Assembly: GCA_024180945.1 (NCBI GenBank)
Contig: JAKSGN010000036.1
Span: 992,001 to 1,056,000, forward strand
From: Macrophomina tecta
Lineage: Eukaryota; Ascomycota; Dothideomycetes; Botryosphaeriales; Botryosphaeriaceae
Direction of reading: 5' to 3'
Length of the DNA stretch: 64,000 nucleotides
In this document: piece after piece, positions 11,200-23,192 of the stretch
How the letters are laid out: each line of letters starts with the position of its first letter
Numbering within the stretch: position 1 is the stretch's first letter
Made by a program: the position numbers and the translations under genes
The notes under the pieces: generated by a model
What the model was told of the DNA's origin: nothing
Seen by the model: the letters and a program-made list of their open reading frames with translations, nothing else
Database searches by the model: none

Positions 11200-13561
11200 A
11201 TGAGTGAGTAAGTGAACTCCAGTTCGCGGGCAGGCACAGCAGTTCTTTCCAGCGGATGCAGGTCTCACCTCTTGTCGGTAGGCGAGCGACCCGGGGCCAT
11301 GGGCGGGCTCGTTGCTGCGGTGCATCTCGCGTCTGCCCGTCGCCAGCGCGCCGCCACCGATCCTGTGCAGCCGCCTCGCGGCGTCGCCATGCCCAATGGA
11401 GCGGGCACGGCAGGCGGCCGTCGAGTGCGGTGAGGGCGCGCGGAGCCTGCGGTTGGAGAGCGCGTGCGGGAGCGGAGATCAGGGGGGATGCGGTGGTCTG
11501 GCCCTTGGGCAGGCTGAGGACGCGGCCGCGAGTAAGGCGTGCTGGGTGGGGATGGCGCAACGCGCAGGCCGCGAGATGAGCAGAAGACGCGGACGCAGAC
11601 GAAGCGGCAGGCGCAGGCGCAGACGCGGACACGCTGGAGTCGTCGCCGCTCGTGCGCGGGGAGGCTGTCGTGCTGGGCCGGACGGGCTGGGCTGGTGCTG
11701 GGGCGGCGGGCGGGGCTGGGGCAGGGCGGGCCGGGGGCGTTTGGGTGGTGACGGTGCCTGCATGAGCTGGTGCTGTTAGGCGTGAAGGGCGCGCATAGCC
11801 GGCTGCTGAGTGCGATCGTGGCGCAGAGGCAGCGCGAGAGGCAGCAGCACGGCGCCCGGCCGGGCAGGGCAGGGCAGAGGCAGAGGCCCTGGCGCCGCCC
11901 GCTACTCGCGGAGATCGACACAGCCGCCTCGTTCAGCTGGCTTACCGCCTCGGGCAACCGCGGGCTTTGATCTAAGTAAAGAGCCCGCGCACGCAAGGGA
12001 GCACCGGCCTGCCGGGCCCCGCGATGACGAGTGCGCGCGCTGGGCTGGCAAACGCGGCCGGTGGAGAGCTGGCGGCAGCAGCAGCAGCAGCCCGGCGGTG
12101 GGCCGCGCGGGCCGGCGCTCTGGCGTGCCTCGTCGCCCGTCTGGCCGTCGCTGCAGCGCCGGCGGCTGCAGCAAAAGAAAAGGCGCGCGCTGCGCAATAT
12201 ATCTACAACGGCGCGCGGTGGTGAATAGAGTTGGGTCGGTGGAGCGCGCAGGGGTGCCTGCATAGAAGCCGCTGGCGCTGGACGTCGGACTGACCACCAC
12301 CATCCCAAACTGCCACTCCCAGTGCTCCCCCAGCTCCGCCCAGCGCCCCCCCCCGATGCCCATCCCTTCGCACCGGCCACGGCCACGGCCGCGCTGCCGG
12401 GACGCCCGTGGCCTGCTCCATGCTCGCTGCGCTGACCATCAGCAGCGCCTCAGCGCACGCGCATTGGCTGCGCACCGCGCCATTCCAGCCTCAATGCCTG
12501 CCAGCACCGCGCTGCCCGCTGACTGGCCCCGGCACGCCCTTCTTCACCCTCTCGCACTGGTGATGCTGATATATGCCCGCCCGGTCCCGTTGCGCTGCCC
12601 GCCTGCGGCTGGCGTCGCGCTCCCGTCCAATTTCTCGACGTCACTCGTTTACATATCTCGCAGCGCCGCCGCTGCTGGTGAAAGAGAACCTGCTGCCGGA
12701 TTGTGACTCAGCGCTCAGGCCCGGGAGAGCTTCCATTCCCACCGTGTGTGTTCAGCCGGCATACGACGCCGTGCATCGCCCTCCAGCAGAGCCCGCTCCA
12801 CCTCCTGCCCGCCGCGTGGCGCCCCGGCCCCCGTCCATCCTGAAAGCTGAAGACGCAGAGCCGCACGCCCCGCCGTCCAGACACCACCGCGCTCGCCTCC
12901 TCGCCCGCTACGCCTGTTCTGCACCCCCTCTCGCCCGCAGGCTGACTCAGTGAAAGCTTACCGCTGACTGTGTAAGTAATGTGCCCTCCCAGAGCTCCAT
13001 GCCCCAGGCACGACAGCTCCGCGACTCACCCTCCGCATCCGCTCGCTCTCTCCTTGCATGTTCAGACACCCGTCAAGCTTCCCCTACAGACCCAGCCAAT
13101 CCCCCTCCCCGTTCCCAGCTGCCCGGTTTGACCTCTCCTCCTCTATCCTGACCGCGTACATCGAGGCTAGTCTCACCCGCTCGCTTTCGGCATCATCCAC
13201 CACGCCCGCCCACTCTTCGACTCTTTGTCCTCCCGGTAAGCCTCCCCGGCAGCTCTGCACGTTCGCGAGACTCGCGGCTGTGTCCATACCTTCTCATCGC
13301 CAATTCAGGTTTCTTCTCCGCCCCGCCAAAGCTATTGTCACCGTCTGCCCGCGCTGCCTGCCCGAAACAGCTGTCGCAGTGGCTACACTAGGCCGGGACC
13401 GCGCCTGTGGGACATTTATCAAAGACCCCTGCAATCTCTTCCATCTCATGTGTTGTCCCTCATAGTCCGGTTCGACCTGTCACCCGGGAGCATATTTCGC
13501 GCCTCTCCTGTTCGCGGCACCCGTTTAGCTTGCAATCGTCCTTTCTCTGCACCCCTCTCCT

Positions 13562-13720
13562 ATGCTAGGAAGCAATCCATGTATTGGGAGACAAATTCAT
13601 GACATCCACACCCCCTTGCATGTCTCAACTCTCCAGAACTCCACCCAAAGGCTTGATAATCGGAGCGCAACCCGTCTGACTCTGACTGACAACCAGCTCC
13701 GTCAAGCGGGCTCGCGTTGA
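13562..13720 (+). promoter_or_regulatory. uORF in the Medusa leader
   Basis: ATG at 13562 opens a 52-codon reading frame whose TGA (13718-13720) overlaps the ATG at 13720 in the arrangement TGATG. That ATG is the alternative upstream start of Medusa. Overlapping stop and start allows termination-reinitiation if the leader includes this stretch. The peptide matches nothing I know. The arrangement is seen; transcription through it is inference. Confidence 0.4.
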
Positions 13721-14025
13721 TGATACACACGTCCAGGTGAGTGAGTGACTGACTGACTGACCGACCAAGCGAGCGCGCGCATTTGGCTGGCTGGCGCTGC
13801 GCCGCGGCCGGGCCCCAACACGACCCGGCTGCCTGTTGGCCGCTGCCTGGACGGCGAGCAATTGACTGACCGGCGCACAGAGCAATTCCGCCTGCAAAGA
13901 GCTTCGAGGCACCTCTCATCGTCGACGAGGACTGCGACCCTTCGGAGCCGTCATCGCTGCAGTTCGGCCAAGACGGCGAACGAGGTGCTCTGGCTGGCGC
14001 TGGGCTAGGTGCCGCGCTACTGTCC
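13720..14025 (+). other. Candidate 5' exon and in-frame N-terminal extension of Medusa
   Basis: ATG at 13720 begins MIHTS and is followed by a strong donor (GTGAGTGAG at 13737). An acceptor GCACAG ends at 13880, with branch-like CTGAC motifs upstream; the intron would be 144 nt. Splicing joins AG to A and opens a frame that runs without a stop through 13881-14025 straight into the Medusa ATG at 14026. The in-frame TGA that would block it sits inside the proposed intron. The extension would add 54 residues, part acidic and part Ala/Gly-rich. Alternatively this is only a spliced 5' UTR and translation starts at 14026. Confidence 0.4.
13741..13763. repeat. GACT-type tandem tetranucleotide
   Basis: A short run of GACT/GACC units just inside the candidate leader intron of Medusa. 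The repeat supplies several CTGAC branch-like motifs. Confidence 0.5.
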
Positions 14026-16312
14026 ATGTCCGGCTACGAAAAGACGCAGGAACCGTATGTGTATGGTGAGTGCGGTTGGTCCATCTGACTTGTCGCTTGC
14101 CAGGGCGACGCGGTCACATCCTAGCCCGGATCGACCCGGGGACGTGTACACGTGAGGACTAGTTTGTTTGACTGACCACCCTCCATCACAGATTACGCCG
14201 CCACACGACCAAATCAAGAGCAGAGTTACCCTAGCTTCGCACAGCCATCATTCGCCTCGCAGTACTCAAGCGCGCAGGCGCGCCAGTCCCATGGTCCTTC
14301 GAGCTCCGAACCGATGCCTTTTATCTCTGCCCCCCAACTAGAGGCGCGTGATGTGACCTATCAAGCCCAGTACCCTTCTTATATTGATGCAAGGTCGCGT
14401 CATCTTCCGGAAATAACATCCTACAACCCGTCCAAGGCCCTGCATGGAGCGAAGCTCACCGTCTGCATCCGCACCACCTACGACCTCTCAATCACTTCGC
14501 CCGCCATCTACCCTTCCATAATGTTCGGAAACAAACGTTGTAGCGCCAACCTGGCCAAAATCGACCGCCACGACGGTCCCTACTTCCACTACGCAGTCAC
14601 CACAGAAATTCCTCCTTTCGACGCAACCGGCTACATCGACGGCCAGATGCCCCTCCTCCTCAACGTTGACGACGAGTACGGCCAGAGCCTTGGAGTAGTC
14701 GAGGTCGGCGACTTCACGTACGACGATGCCAGCAGCTACCAGTCCTACAGCTCCTCTTCTCCTCAAGACATTTCGCGCAAGAGAAAGATCTCGGCAGAAT
14801 CAACAGACTACATGCGCTCACCACCGAAGCGCACCTCAAGTCAGCAGTTCCTACCCCAGCGGACAAGCAGGGCACCGAGCGCCTATTCAAACACACCCAG
14901 TTCCGACTCTCCCTACCTGCAGACCGGCCCATCCACCTCGTACGCCTACCCCGGCCCTTACGACAGAACCCAGTCGCAAACCCGATCATACAGCTCGCAG
15001 TACCAGCAACCGCAGAAGCTCCCCTTCCAATATTCCCCAAGCCTCGGAGTCGTACCGGGACCTGTGAAGAATTCTAGTTATGCCTCCTACGGATCCCCAG
15101 GCCAGACGCTCCGTAGTCCGTCACTCTACTCGACACAGATGTTGGGCCGGTCGCAAACGATGCCTTCACCTTCGTCACTGGCAAACCCACCGCTTATTCG
15201 CACCTCGACATTGCAGCCCTCAGGCGCTGTACCCGGAACAACACAGGCCTTCAACCCGTATGCAATGTATCCAAATTCAAAGGCGAACTTGAAGATCGAG
15301 GGCGACCTAGACACCATGGCCGAGGACTGGAGCCGGGAAGAGTGGGAGGCGAAGCGGCGGCTCGTTCAGTTTCGGCGGAGCCAGTCGGGTAGTACGATCA
15401 CGACGACTTTCAAAGCGGTGTCACCGGAAGATCGGACGCCGCACAGCATCTGCATTAGCTGCATCTGGTGGGAGGAGAAACAAGAGTGCTTCGTCACAAG
15501 CGTTGACACGATCTACCTGCTCGAATCACTTGTTGCGGTACGATTCACGGTGGAGGAAAAAAATCGCATCCGCAGGAACCTGGAGGGCTTCAGACCTCTG
15601 ACGGTCTCGAAAGCGAAAGCCGAAAGTGAGGAGTTTTTCAAGGTCATCATGGGCTTCCCTAACCCCAAGCCGAGGAACATCGAGAAGGATGTGAAAGTCT
15701 TCCCCTGGAAGATTCTGTCGCACGCACTCAAGAAGATCATCGGAAAATACGTATGTATATGCATTAGGCTCTGCATTGACACATGCTAACGGCTGGCAGT
15801 CTGCAAGCTACTCCTCGACGGCGGGGGCGCTGCCTACGCCCGTAGCCAGCTACGGAGCTGGCGGACACTCGGACGCTACAACAGACCTGAGGCACACGGC
15901 GTCGCCCAGGTCGGCCTCAAGCACAGCAGCATCGTCGGTCTATCCGTCCGGCATGACCTCGACGGCACTGTCGCCCAACCTCAAGACATCAGCTGGCCTG
16001 GGGCAATCAGCAGGCCCACCCGACTTGCGGGTGTCAGTACCGCAGCTGGGCACGGGCGGATCGTCATTGGGGCAATGGGGAGCGGCCCAGCACGCACCAG
16101 CGACGTACTCGACGGGGCTCTCGGGCGGCGCAGGACGAAACTCGTGGGATTTTGCGGCCTACATCGAAGCATCGCCGGCCGGGTCGACGACACTGCCCGG
16201 CGGGCAGGCGCTGCAGCTGCAGCGGACGGACATGGGCCCTGAGGGCGTGCAAGGCTCAGTGGCTGGGCCTGAGGCGTATCAGCAGTATGGTCAGCGGACC
16301 TCGCGGTCGTGA
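14026..16312 (+). CDS. medA: Medusa (MedA) developmental regulator
   Basis: Exons 14026-14065, 14192-15750 and 15800-16312 encode 703 residues. Medusa proteins are nuclear regulators that set the timing of conidiophore development in aspergilli and act in conidiation, adhesion or virulence in other moulds. The N-terminal part (about residues 100-192) is an ordered region starting LTVCIRTTYDL. A Ser/Gln/Tyr-rich low-complexity stretch follows. The diagnostic block (about 389-533) begins MAEDWSREEWEAKRRLVQF, includes SICISCIWWEEKQECF and ends FPWKILSHALKKIIGKY. The tail is Ser/Gly/Thr-rich. Introns are 126 and 49 nt, the second with a clear branch site (GCTAAC). The start at 14026 gives a plausible N-terminus (MSGYEKTQEP), but an in-frame upstream exon could add 54 residues. 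The gene sits alone between two gene-poor stretches, which suggests a long regulatory region. Confidence 0.92.
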
Positions 16313-18804
16313 AGGAGAGGGTGTGGTGCGCGTCCGGCTGATCAGCACGACGTTGATCATGCGCCTTCCTGGCCGCTGGGGCTGGCGGGTAGGCTAGCTG
16401 CAAGCGGCCGCTAGCGCCAAAAACACCGCCTCGCGCCGACGACGACAACAGGCATCACCACCACCCCGACCAGTCTTCTCCCGCTCCATGGTCCACTGCG
16501 CTTCCTGCAGCCTGAGTCGGAGCACGCCACGGTCGCCCTGCAGCCGCCGCAGCATGATGCGCAGTCGTCAGCGTCCTCTCCACTCACGTCCGCCTGCCCA
16601 CCTCTCCACAGCCCGCCCCGTGCACATCTCCCGACTTCCGGCTCGCCCATCTGGCTCCTTCAGGACCTCCTCTCGGCTTGGAGCAGTCGATGGCTTTGAA
16701 TGATCTTCTTCGGCTTTTCCTTCACTTTCTCCCGTCCGCCCCCTGCTCCACTGGTCATGGACTCCGCTTTCGGTCCGCATCTGCTTGCTCTGGCTCTATA
16801 GAGCTTGCGTCGGGGCATTTGGCTTGGACAGGATTAGCGGCTCGTTCTCTACCCTCAGAACCCCACCTAGACCTTGCTTGCAGCCCCTGTCTCTTGCGGG
16901 CGTGCCCCCTCGTATCACCACCGCTTGCTGCGGGGCTTCCTGCTTGTCCGCGTTGCGATTTGTCTTAGCTCTTTTCGAGTCTTGGCTTCATTTCCAGGTA
17001 GTTTTCTTACGTTTGCACCATACCCATATTTCGCATGCATCAATATACCAGCATCTGTTATCGGGGAAGACCCACGGCGTCGCGCAAACTAGATTTTGGA
17101 CGGTTCAATTGGCGGAGAACGAAGCGGTCGGCGAGGTTCTTGGATTTAGGCAAGGCATACAGAACATCACGGCGGCGTCATTGTCGTTCCACTTTTCTTT
17201 TCCTTTTTCGGGGTTGTCTTCCGTTCTCTGTGATTTCAATGTCTTCGATCTTTGCTTCATCATCACTTTTCTCCGTCATCTATTATCTCTTGGTCTGTGT
17301 GCATGGCCGTTCACCGTTTTTCTTGGCCCGCCAACGATGGCCCTGCCAATTAGTAATATACTTAGACTTTTACTTTTCTTTTCCTCTCTTCTTGCGCATC
17401 GGCTGGCTCCACTTTATTTCGACGACTATCAGTCCGATGGCGTCCACCCAGCAGTACGTGCTCGCCACTTCACTTCTTCCGCTCTCTTCTTTCGGCTAGT
17501 GTTTATTTTCGAGACTTCAGCGATAGGGTGGCGGCGCCTTGGTTCGGAGTGCTTGTCAGCATATGCACGGCTTTTTACAGGGGTCCTCCGGACATGAGGA
17601 CTGCGCGAATATCATAGAGGGGAAAGACACATGGATAGGTGAGCGGCTGGATATGGGACACACGCTCGTTCACGCGCTACGGAGGCGCACATGGGCATAG
17701 AACTGACGGCATGAACTGCATGGCTGGGAAGGGACCGGGGATTTTGGTGGGATTGTTATTCTGTTGCTTCATCTCTCGAGGCGCTTTTCTGCGCTTTGAT
17801 AGGCTGTTAAATCCGTATTCAGTCCACCACACCAACTAGCGTATCTCAAACCACCGTGTGCACATTTCTTTTTTTTTTTCACTCCACGCCTTGTCGATGT
17901 TCGCATAACCTTCTTCTCGGAACCCCGTTCCCTGCAGGCGCGTTGATATGCGGCCGACCTTTTTTTTTTTTACTTTTTTTTTCTCACACAGACTAGGCAC
18001 CGCTGCCTTGCCACTGGGCAGCCGCAGCGTGGCCACTAAGATGGATGGAGGAGGGGGAGTAGGAGGTGGCGTCAACTTACGTAGTCGCCCGGTGGCGGAG
18101 CCGAACTGACGATTTTGCTTTTCCATCTTTTGTTCTGTTCGTCCAAGCAAGCTGCTGCCGATGACCTCAACAACCACACCGTCTCACGGAAGAATTTGCC
18201 CACGGCTTGCTTCTTTCCTCCCTAGCCCTGTGCTGTGTAGGTAACAATCCGTCCTGTGACGCCCCGCCACTACCTACCACGGGGCGTTTTCGACCAACCA
18301 CCAAATTGCCGCTGCGCGTGTGCAGTGATTCCCCTTCCGTCCAGTAGCAACGGCCATTCTAGAGCTAGTGCAGGCCTGCCTTTGTGCCCTGTGTGGGGGT
18401 GTGGTCGCGCGCACACGCTGCGGTCTGCTGCCTAGCATCTTTCCTCGCGTGGGTCGCACGGCCGAACCCACCTCATCCAATCACCAACCCCACCCGTCCA
18501 CCATGATCCTCTCATCCTCCGCCTGGATGACTCTTTCTCCATACTCTCTCGTTGAGATTCCGCGCACACGCAAGCACATCAAATGCCTCACCGATCAAGT
18601 CCCCATACAAGCGCCCTCACCGCAGAAATTATGCTTCGCCCGAACCAGAGGCGCGCGTTTGAGCGCGTCAAGGTGGGCGAAGGCAGAAGGCCTCGCGGAT
18701 AGTTTTCCAGAATAAGTTAAACGAACACTGGCGAGACGGGTGATGTTGTAGAAGCTACGCCTACATTGACTTTCTTTGACGCAACCTTATTCTACTATTT
18801 GCAA

Positions 18805-18832
18805 GCGCCCGGGCCGCCGCGCCCGGGCCGCC
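18805..18832. repeat. Tandem duplication of a 14-bp GC unit
   Basis: GCGCCCGGGCCGCC occurs twice head to tail without mismatch, followed shortly by a long T-rich run (about 18842-18860). Confidence 0.85.
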
Positions 18833-19125
18833 ATACCCTCTTTCTTTTTTTTTTTTTTTTCCCCATCCCTGTTTCCTCTGTTTCCTCCTCGTGCTTGTTG
18901 GAAATCCATTCACATCCGGTGTGAGCCATTTTGCTGGGTAGTGATTTCTGCGAGACTCCGACTATGTGAAACGGTTACGCGCGGTTTGCACATACGCGCG
19001 TAAGCAAATTAAGCAGAATATGATGGGTGGGGACAAGGTGTAGAAGAAATCCGAAGGCTGACAACAGCGTGCGTTGCATGCCTATATTGAGTAACTCCAT
19101 GCGTATATGCAATATTCTCTCTTCT

Positions 19126-19188
19126 CATCATCATCATCATCATCATCCTCCTCCTCCTCCTCCTTCCTCTTCTTCTTCTTCTTCTTCG
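19126..19188. repeat. Compound CAT / CCT / CTT microsatellite
   Basis: About 7 units of CAT pass into about 5 units of CCT and then about 6 units of CTT, all pyrimidine-rich on the plus strand. It is in gene-free DNA, not in a supported ORF. Confidence 0.85.
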
Positions 19189-19451
19189 GCACAGGCGGCG
19201 GCACGGATATGCGCGCCAGGTACGAGATTTGAGTGGTTGCCCACTTTGCGCGGGCATAGGTAATGAGGTCAATTGCTTACTCGTCGAGTGAAGGGCGGAT
19301 TAGATCAATGAAAATTCGAAAGAAATGGCTGTGATGATTATCTAAACGAGGCTCAATTTCTCCTGTATCACTGCCTCCTGGTTTCTCTCTCATTTCTCGA
19401 GCTGCTCCTTAATAGTTTGCCGGACAACCATTGCCTTCCAGCTTTGCTCTA

Positions 19452-19469
19452 GCCCCCCCCCCCCCCCCC
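19452..19469. repeat. Poly-C run
   Basis: About 17-18 consecutive C followed by ACCACCA. Such runs are prone to length variation and sequencing error. Confidence 0.75.
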
Positions 19470-21087
19470 ACCACCAACGCGCTCCACCCATGGCCAACTT
19501 TCTGTGTAAGTCCACGCAGGCCTCAACCCTGCTCCGTTCCATTGCCCGATATCTACCCACAGCCCGCCACATGCACGGTAAACGAAGCTGTCACTGCGGC
19601 TTCATATGTGCAGTCACGAAAGGAGGGACATGGGCAGAAACGGATACCAGGACCTTGCCTATTAATACGCCCAAATCCCCTGCCCGGCAAAGACTGGCGG
19701 AGCAGCGGGAGCGTTGTGAGGAAGTGAATCCTTCGCCACGTGAGAAGATCATTGGTGGTGCAATGCACCTGCTCTGCTGTGGCCCGCACAAGGGGGACGG
19801 GTGGGGTGCAGGAGGAATGGTATTACTCGGTGGTGGTATTGGTCAACTATATTTCGTGGGCTGCGGTCTGTGACATGTGAGGGGATTCGATGGTGACGGT
19901 GGGGCTGTTTGTGATGGCTGTTTCTTGGATGACTGTGATGGATGAGTGGCAAGCCTCCCGTTGGTAGGTCCGTCGACCATACACTATTTCTCTTTCTCCA
20001 TGTTGCGTTCGCACGATAGCTGAAGTTTTGCCGTTGCACATGAAGCTCTGGCCTTGTCTCGCGAGATGGGATGAGATGAGATGGATGCTCGTGCATGTGT
20101 GCGCGCGGCTGCCGCCGCATGCCGTTCGAACAAGGTGAAACAACGGGACGGGGATGTCCTTCCCGCCTAAGGGGTGCCGCCGGTTTGTGATAGTGATCAG
20201 ATTCAGATGGCGCGCATGAGAATACGGTCAGGTGACTGTTATGGGATGGTACTTGTGGGGGTGAGGGCGTTTGGGTTCATTATAGATTCCGTGATGGGTC
20301 GCCGGGCACAATGGTGAAAAAAATTCCGCGCATTACAAAACGTGTTCCCTGCCAATATCCTATTACGGCCCCACAGAAGTACATGCGTGGGGAGTAGAAG
20401 CATTCATCCGGACGTAAGTGTTATTAATTTCCCTAGACATTTATATCCAAACGAACGCTTCTTACCCCCACCCCACCGCACACACACACACACAACCGGA
20501 AGGGGTAGATTATAACACGCCGGTCGTTGCTCCCGGGTAGGTTTCTCAGTGCGCGGAATTTGGTGAATCGCGTGGCTGAGTCTGGCTTGCCATGGCTGCG
20601 GGCCCGCGCGGGTGCACTGGGGTGATGGGCGCGGACATTGCCGCTGAGATGGGAGGGGGATAGAGAGTGTACCCGCCCTGCGATGGGCTAACTATGATTT
20701 GTGCGACTAGGTACGACTGTGATGTGTGACATGGCAATCGACGAATGATGGCGCGTGTTTGAAGTGTTCCGGTTCGTTCGGCTGGCATCGGCATAATTTG
20801 AACAAGCACCTGTTCCTTCACAGTTGTCTAGACTTGTATTATCGCCGTTTGAAGCCTTCTCTGTTCGGTGTGGCATTCGCTTGAAAGTTGCCAAGGCTGG
20901 ATGTTCGGTGACTGTGATGGTGGTCTGCGACACACGGGACCCCATGCAACACACTGGTCAAGGTCGGGAACCAGGGACCTGGCATGTGGACAAATAATCA
21001 ATATTCGTACAGTGAATACACAAACTCCAGAATCATAGCTCGTCAGTAATGCCGCCCTGGTATCAATTCATCCCATCCCTCGCACCC

Positions 21088-22689
21088 TTAGTAATCGAAT
21101 CTGTCTGGCAGAACAACCGGCGCGACCAGACTCCAGATATAGATACCGTAGCACGCCCACGCGCTTAAAATTTTCGCCCAGCTCGCCCAGTACGTGCGCC
21201 CGACAGCAACAAATCCATCATTCTCGGCGGTGGGGTCGAAATTCATGGTCAAAAGTGTAGCAACATATGTCGTTGCGAGTAGAAAGATGATGTGGAAGAG
21301 CGAGTAGTTGTACTGTGTGGAGTTGCGTTCATCGTCGCGGTTGTGATTGCCGTCGTCAGACTCGTCGTCCGAATCATCATCTAAAGCGCTGGCCGGTAGA
21401 CTACCGCTCTCGACGGCGGCACGGAGCGCAGCCTGGCGCATCTCCCGGCGACTCTCCGGTTGCTGAATAACAAGCCCATGCTCGTAGTCCTCCGTGGGAA
21501 CAGAGGCGTAAGGGTTGCCCTGGGCGCCAAGCGCCAGACCGTAGGTTGCGGCACGGGTAGTCGTATAGGCAACAGTCACAAAGGTAACAATAGCGCCGAT
21601 AACGATGCTGGCCCGCCTGGTGCCCCGTGCGCGGATGAGTGGATTGCATTGGTGGTCATCGGGTTCCATTCCGACGGCAGACATGGTAAGGTAGGTGCAG
21701 TAGATGGCGACCATGGCGGACTGTGCCAAACCAGCTCGGGGGTTGACCTCCTGGACGCTCGGGTGGACGGATACGATCGACGCAAAAATGAGCAAAATCA
21801 GGTTGATCTAGAGCAGTAAGCATTGAAGAAAGCATCACGAAGTCCAAGCGTTTACTTACCGTGATAGCAGCCTGGTTCATGGAGCAGCCACCACGGGCGA
21901 AGAAAATATACATGACTATGGTCATGACCAGCGAGGCGACATACATGAATACGGTCGAGCCGATCAGAAGCCAGGTCCAAATCCTTGATCCGGTCGTCTC
22001 GATCTTGTCCTGGCAGTACTCAGCCCAGTTGTGGGCCAGGTCGACCAGGAGGATGAGGCCGAGAAGCAGGAACAGAATGGAGCCGATGAGGGCCAGATAG
22101 CTGCCCCATGTTACAAAGAAGCCCTCGGGAATCAGGAAGCTGATGACAATCAGGCCCAGCCAGGCGATAATCTTGGGGCCCCAGAAGCCGTTCTGGATGG
22201 ACGCACGGCCGTCCTTCGATGACCTAACGCCAAGCAAAACGATGGCCAAGATGGCGTGGAAAAACCCAAGGGCGAAGTTGAAACGATGCACGGCGACGTA
22301 TCCGTAGCACTCGGTCCCACCGCATTTGAAATCCATGTAGTCAAGGGTGAGGTGCTGTAGCTTCTTGATGGCCCAGTCGGTGAGCATAATCCACGAGACG
22401 ATCGAGTTGACGAGCAGGATGAGCGCGTAGGCGATACGGGTGGCCATGCTGCAGTCAGTCAGCACGAGCGCAGACGAGGCAAGGAGAGGGCCGGGTGGGC
22501 GCACCTGTTCTGGCACTTCCCACAGGCGCTGCAGACGGCAGAGCAGGTGGCGGCGCCGCAGCATGATGCGGCGAAGGTTGCGAGCTAGAGAGAGGTCAGA
22601 GGCGGGCGGCGGGCGGCGGGCAGACAGCAGGCACGTACGGTGCCCATACTGGGCAGGGCCAGGAAGGGGATGGAGAGCGCAGCTCCCAT
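21088..22689 (-). CDS. tms1: TMS1/SERINC-family membrane protein
   Basis: Four exons on the minus strand: 22639-22689, 22505-22584, 21860-22448 and 21088-21807. They give 479 residues, the usual length of fungal Tms1. The SERINC family consists of multi-pass membrane proteins of endosomes, vacuole and plasma membrane, linked in animals to serine incorporation into lipids and to lipid scrambling; the fungal role is unclear. The N-terminus starts MGAAL and continues with the Cys-rich block CCGAATCSAVCSACGKCQN that is typical of the family. About ten or eleven hydrophobic segments follow, with an acidic Asp/Ser-rich loop before the last two. Introns are 54, 56 and 52 nt. The gene diverges from the transporter at 23193 across about 500 bp, which must hold both promoters. 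Confidence 0.95.
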
Positions 22690-23192
22690 GGCGACAGGAT
22701 GGTGGTGATGGCGGTAGTGATGCGGGTCGTGTTGTTGGACGGTGTTACGCAACTGTGCAGCGGCGGGCTGAGGCAGAGCGCGGAGGCCACGCGCTCCGGG
22801 GCTTGGCTGAGCCGCGCAGGGCTGCGGGCGGCACCCGCGACCCGGCTTGGGCGCAGGGAGCTCCAGTTATCTCCGCTGTCGCAAATAATGTCACGATGCG
22901 CACTGGCTGAGGGACGTGTGTACGTGTCAATCCCTCTCCTACTGCTCAGGAGCACGCGTCGGTCTCCGCAATCCTGCGTTTAAATCTAAATCCACCCCGG
23001 AACCAGGGTAGCTGTGGCCGCGTGTCTTATCAACAGCCTTCCGCAAACCTTCCTGCTCCGCGCCCTCCGCCGTCTCCCTGCTCCGCCCTCCGACTTCCGA
23101 CGGCCTCAGACACCACCATACCAGCTTCAATGCCCCGCTGAGACGAACCGACAACGGCCGCCCTGAGTCTCCCGGACCTCGGACGTCCCAAA
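22690..23192. promoter_or_regulatory. Divergent promoter of TMS1 and MCH1-type transporter
   Basis: The two start codons lie 503 bp apart, head to head. The half nearest the transporter is C/T-rich on the plus strand (about 23000-23190), as expected for its leader. I see no clear TATA box. Confidence 0.6.

Larger units (their letters stand above)
3968..13561. other. Gene desert upstream of Medusa
   Basis: Nearly 10 kb with no gene I can support. The first part (about 4000-8000) has mixed composition with an A18 run at 7433-7450. The part from about 9700 to 12900 is very GC-rich and full of overlapping chance ORFs on both strands, including one of 474 codons. A weak 80-codon plus ORF at 5495-5737 is charged but matches nothing I know. 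Pyrimidine-rich sequence from about 12900 onward probably belongs to the Medusa promoter or leader. Repeats and a hairpin in here are listed separately. A lncRNA or a rapidly evolving gene cannot be excluded. Confidence 0.5.
16313..21087. other. Gene-poor stretch between Medusa and TMS1
   Basis: About 4.8 kb without a recognisable gene. The first kilobase is C/T-rich and may include the Medusa 3' UTR. ORFs at 16785-17597, 18368-18715 and 19490-19873 (all plus) start with ATG but match no family I know and lack convincing splice extensions. Repeats in this part are listed separately. The proximal 500 bp before 21088 is the 3' flank of TMS1. Confidence 0.5.

Noticed and set aside
10208..11632. 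474-codon ORF on the minus strand
   Set aside because: GC-rich DNA where stops are rare; several long frames overlap on both strands, the product is Ala/Arg/Pro/Ser noise and no family motif is present.
11265..12386. 373-codon ORF on the minus strand
   Set aside because: Same GC-rich setting; product low in complexity, with no domain or matching splice extension.
16785..17597. 270-codon plus ORF after Medusa
   Set aside because: Hydrophobic because the strand is T/C-rich; no family likeness and it lies where the Medusa 3' UTR is expected.
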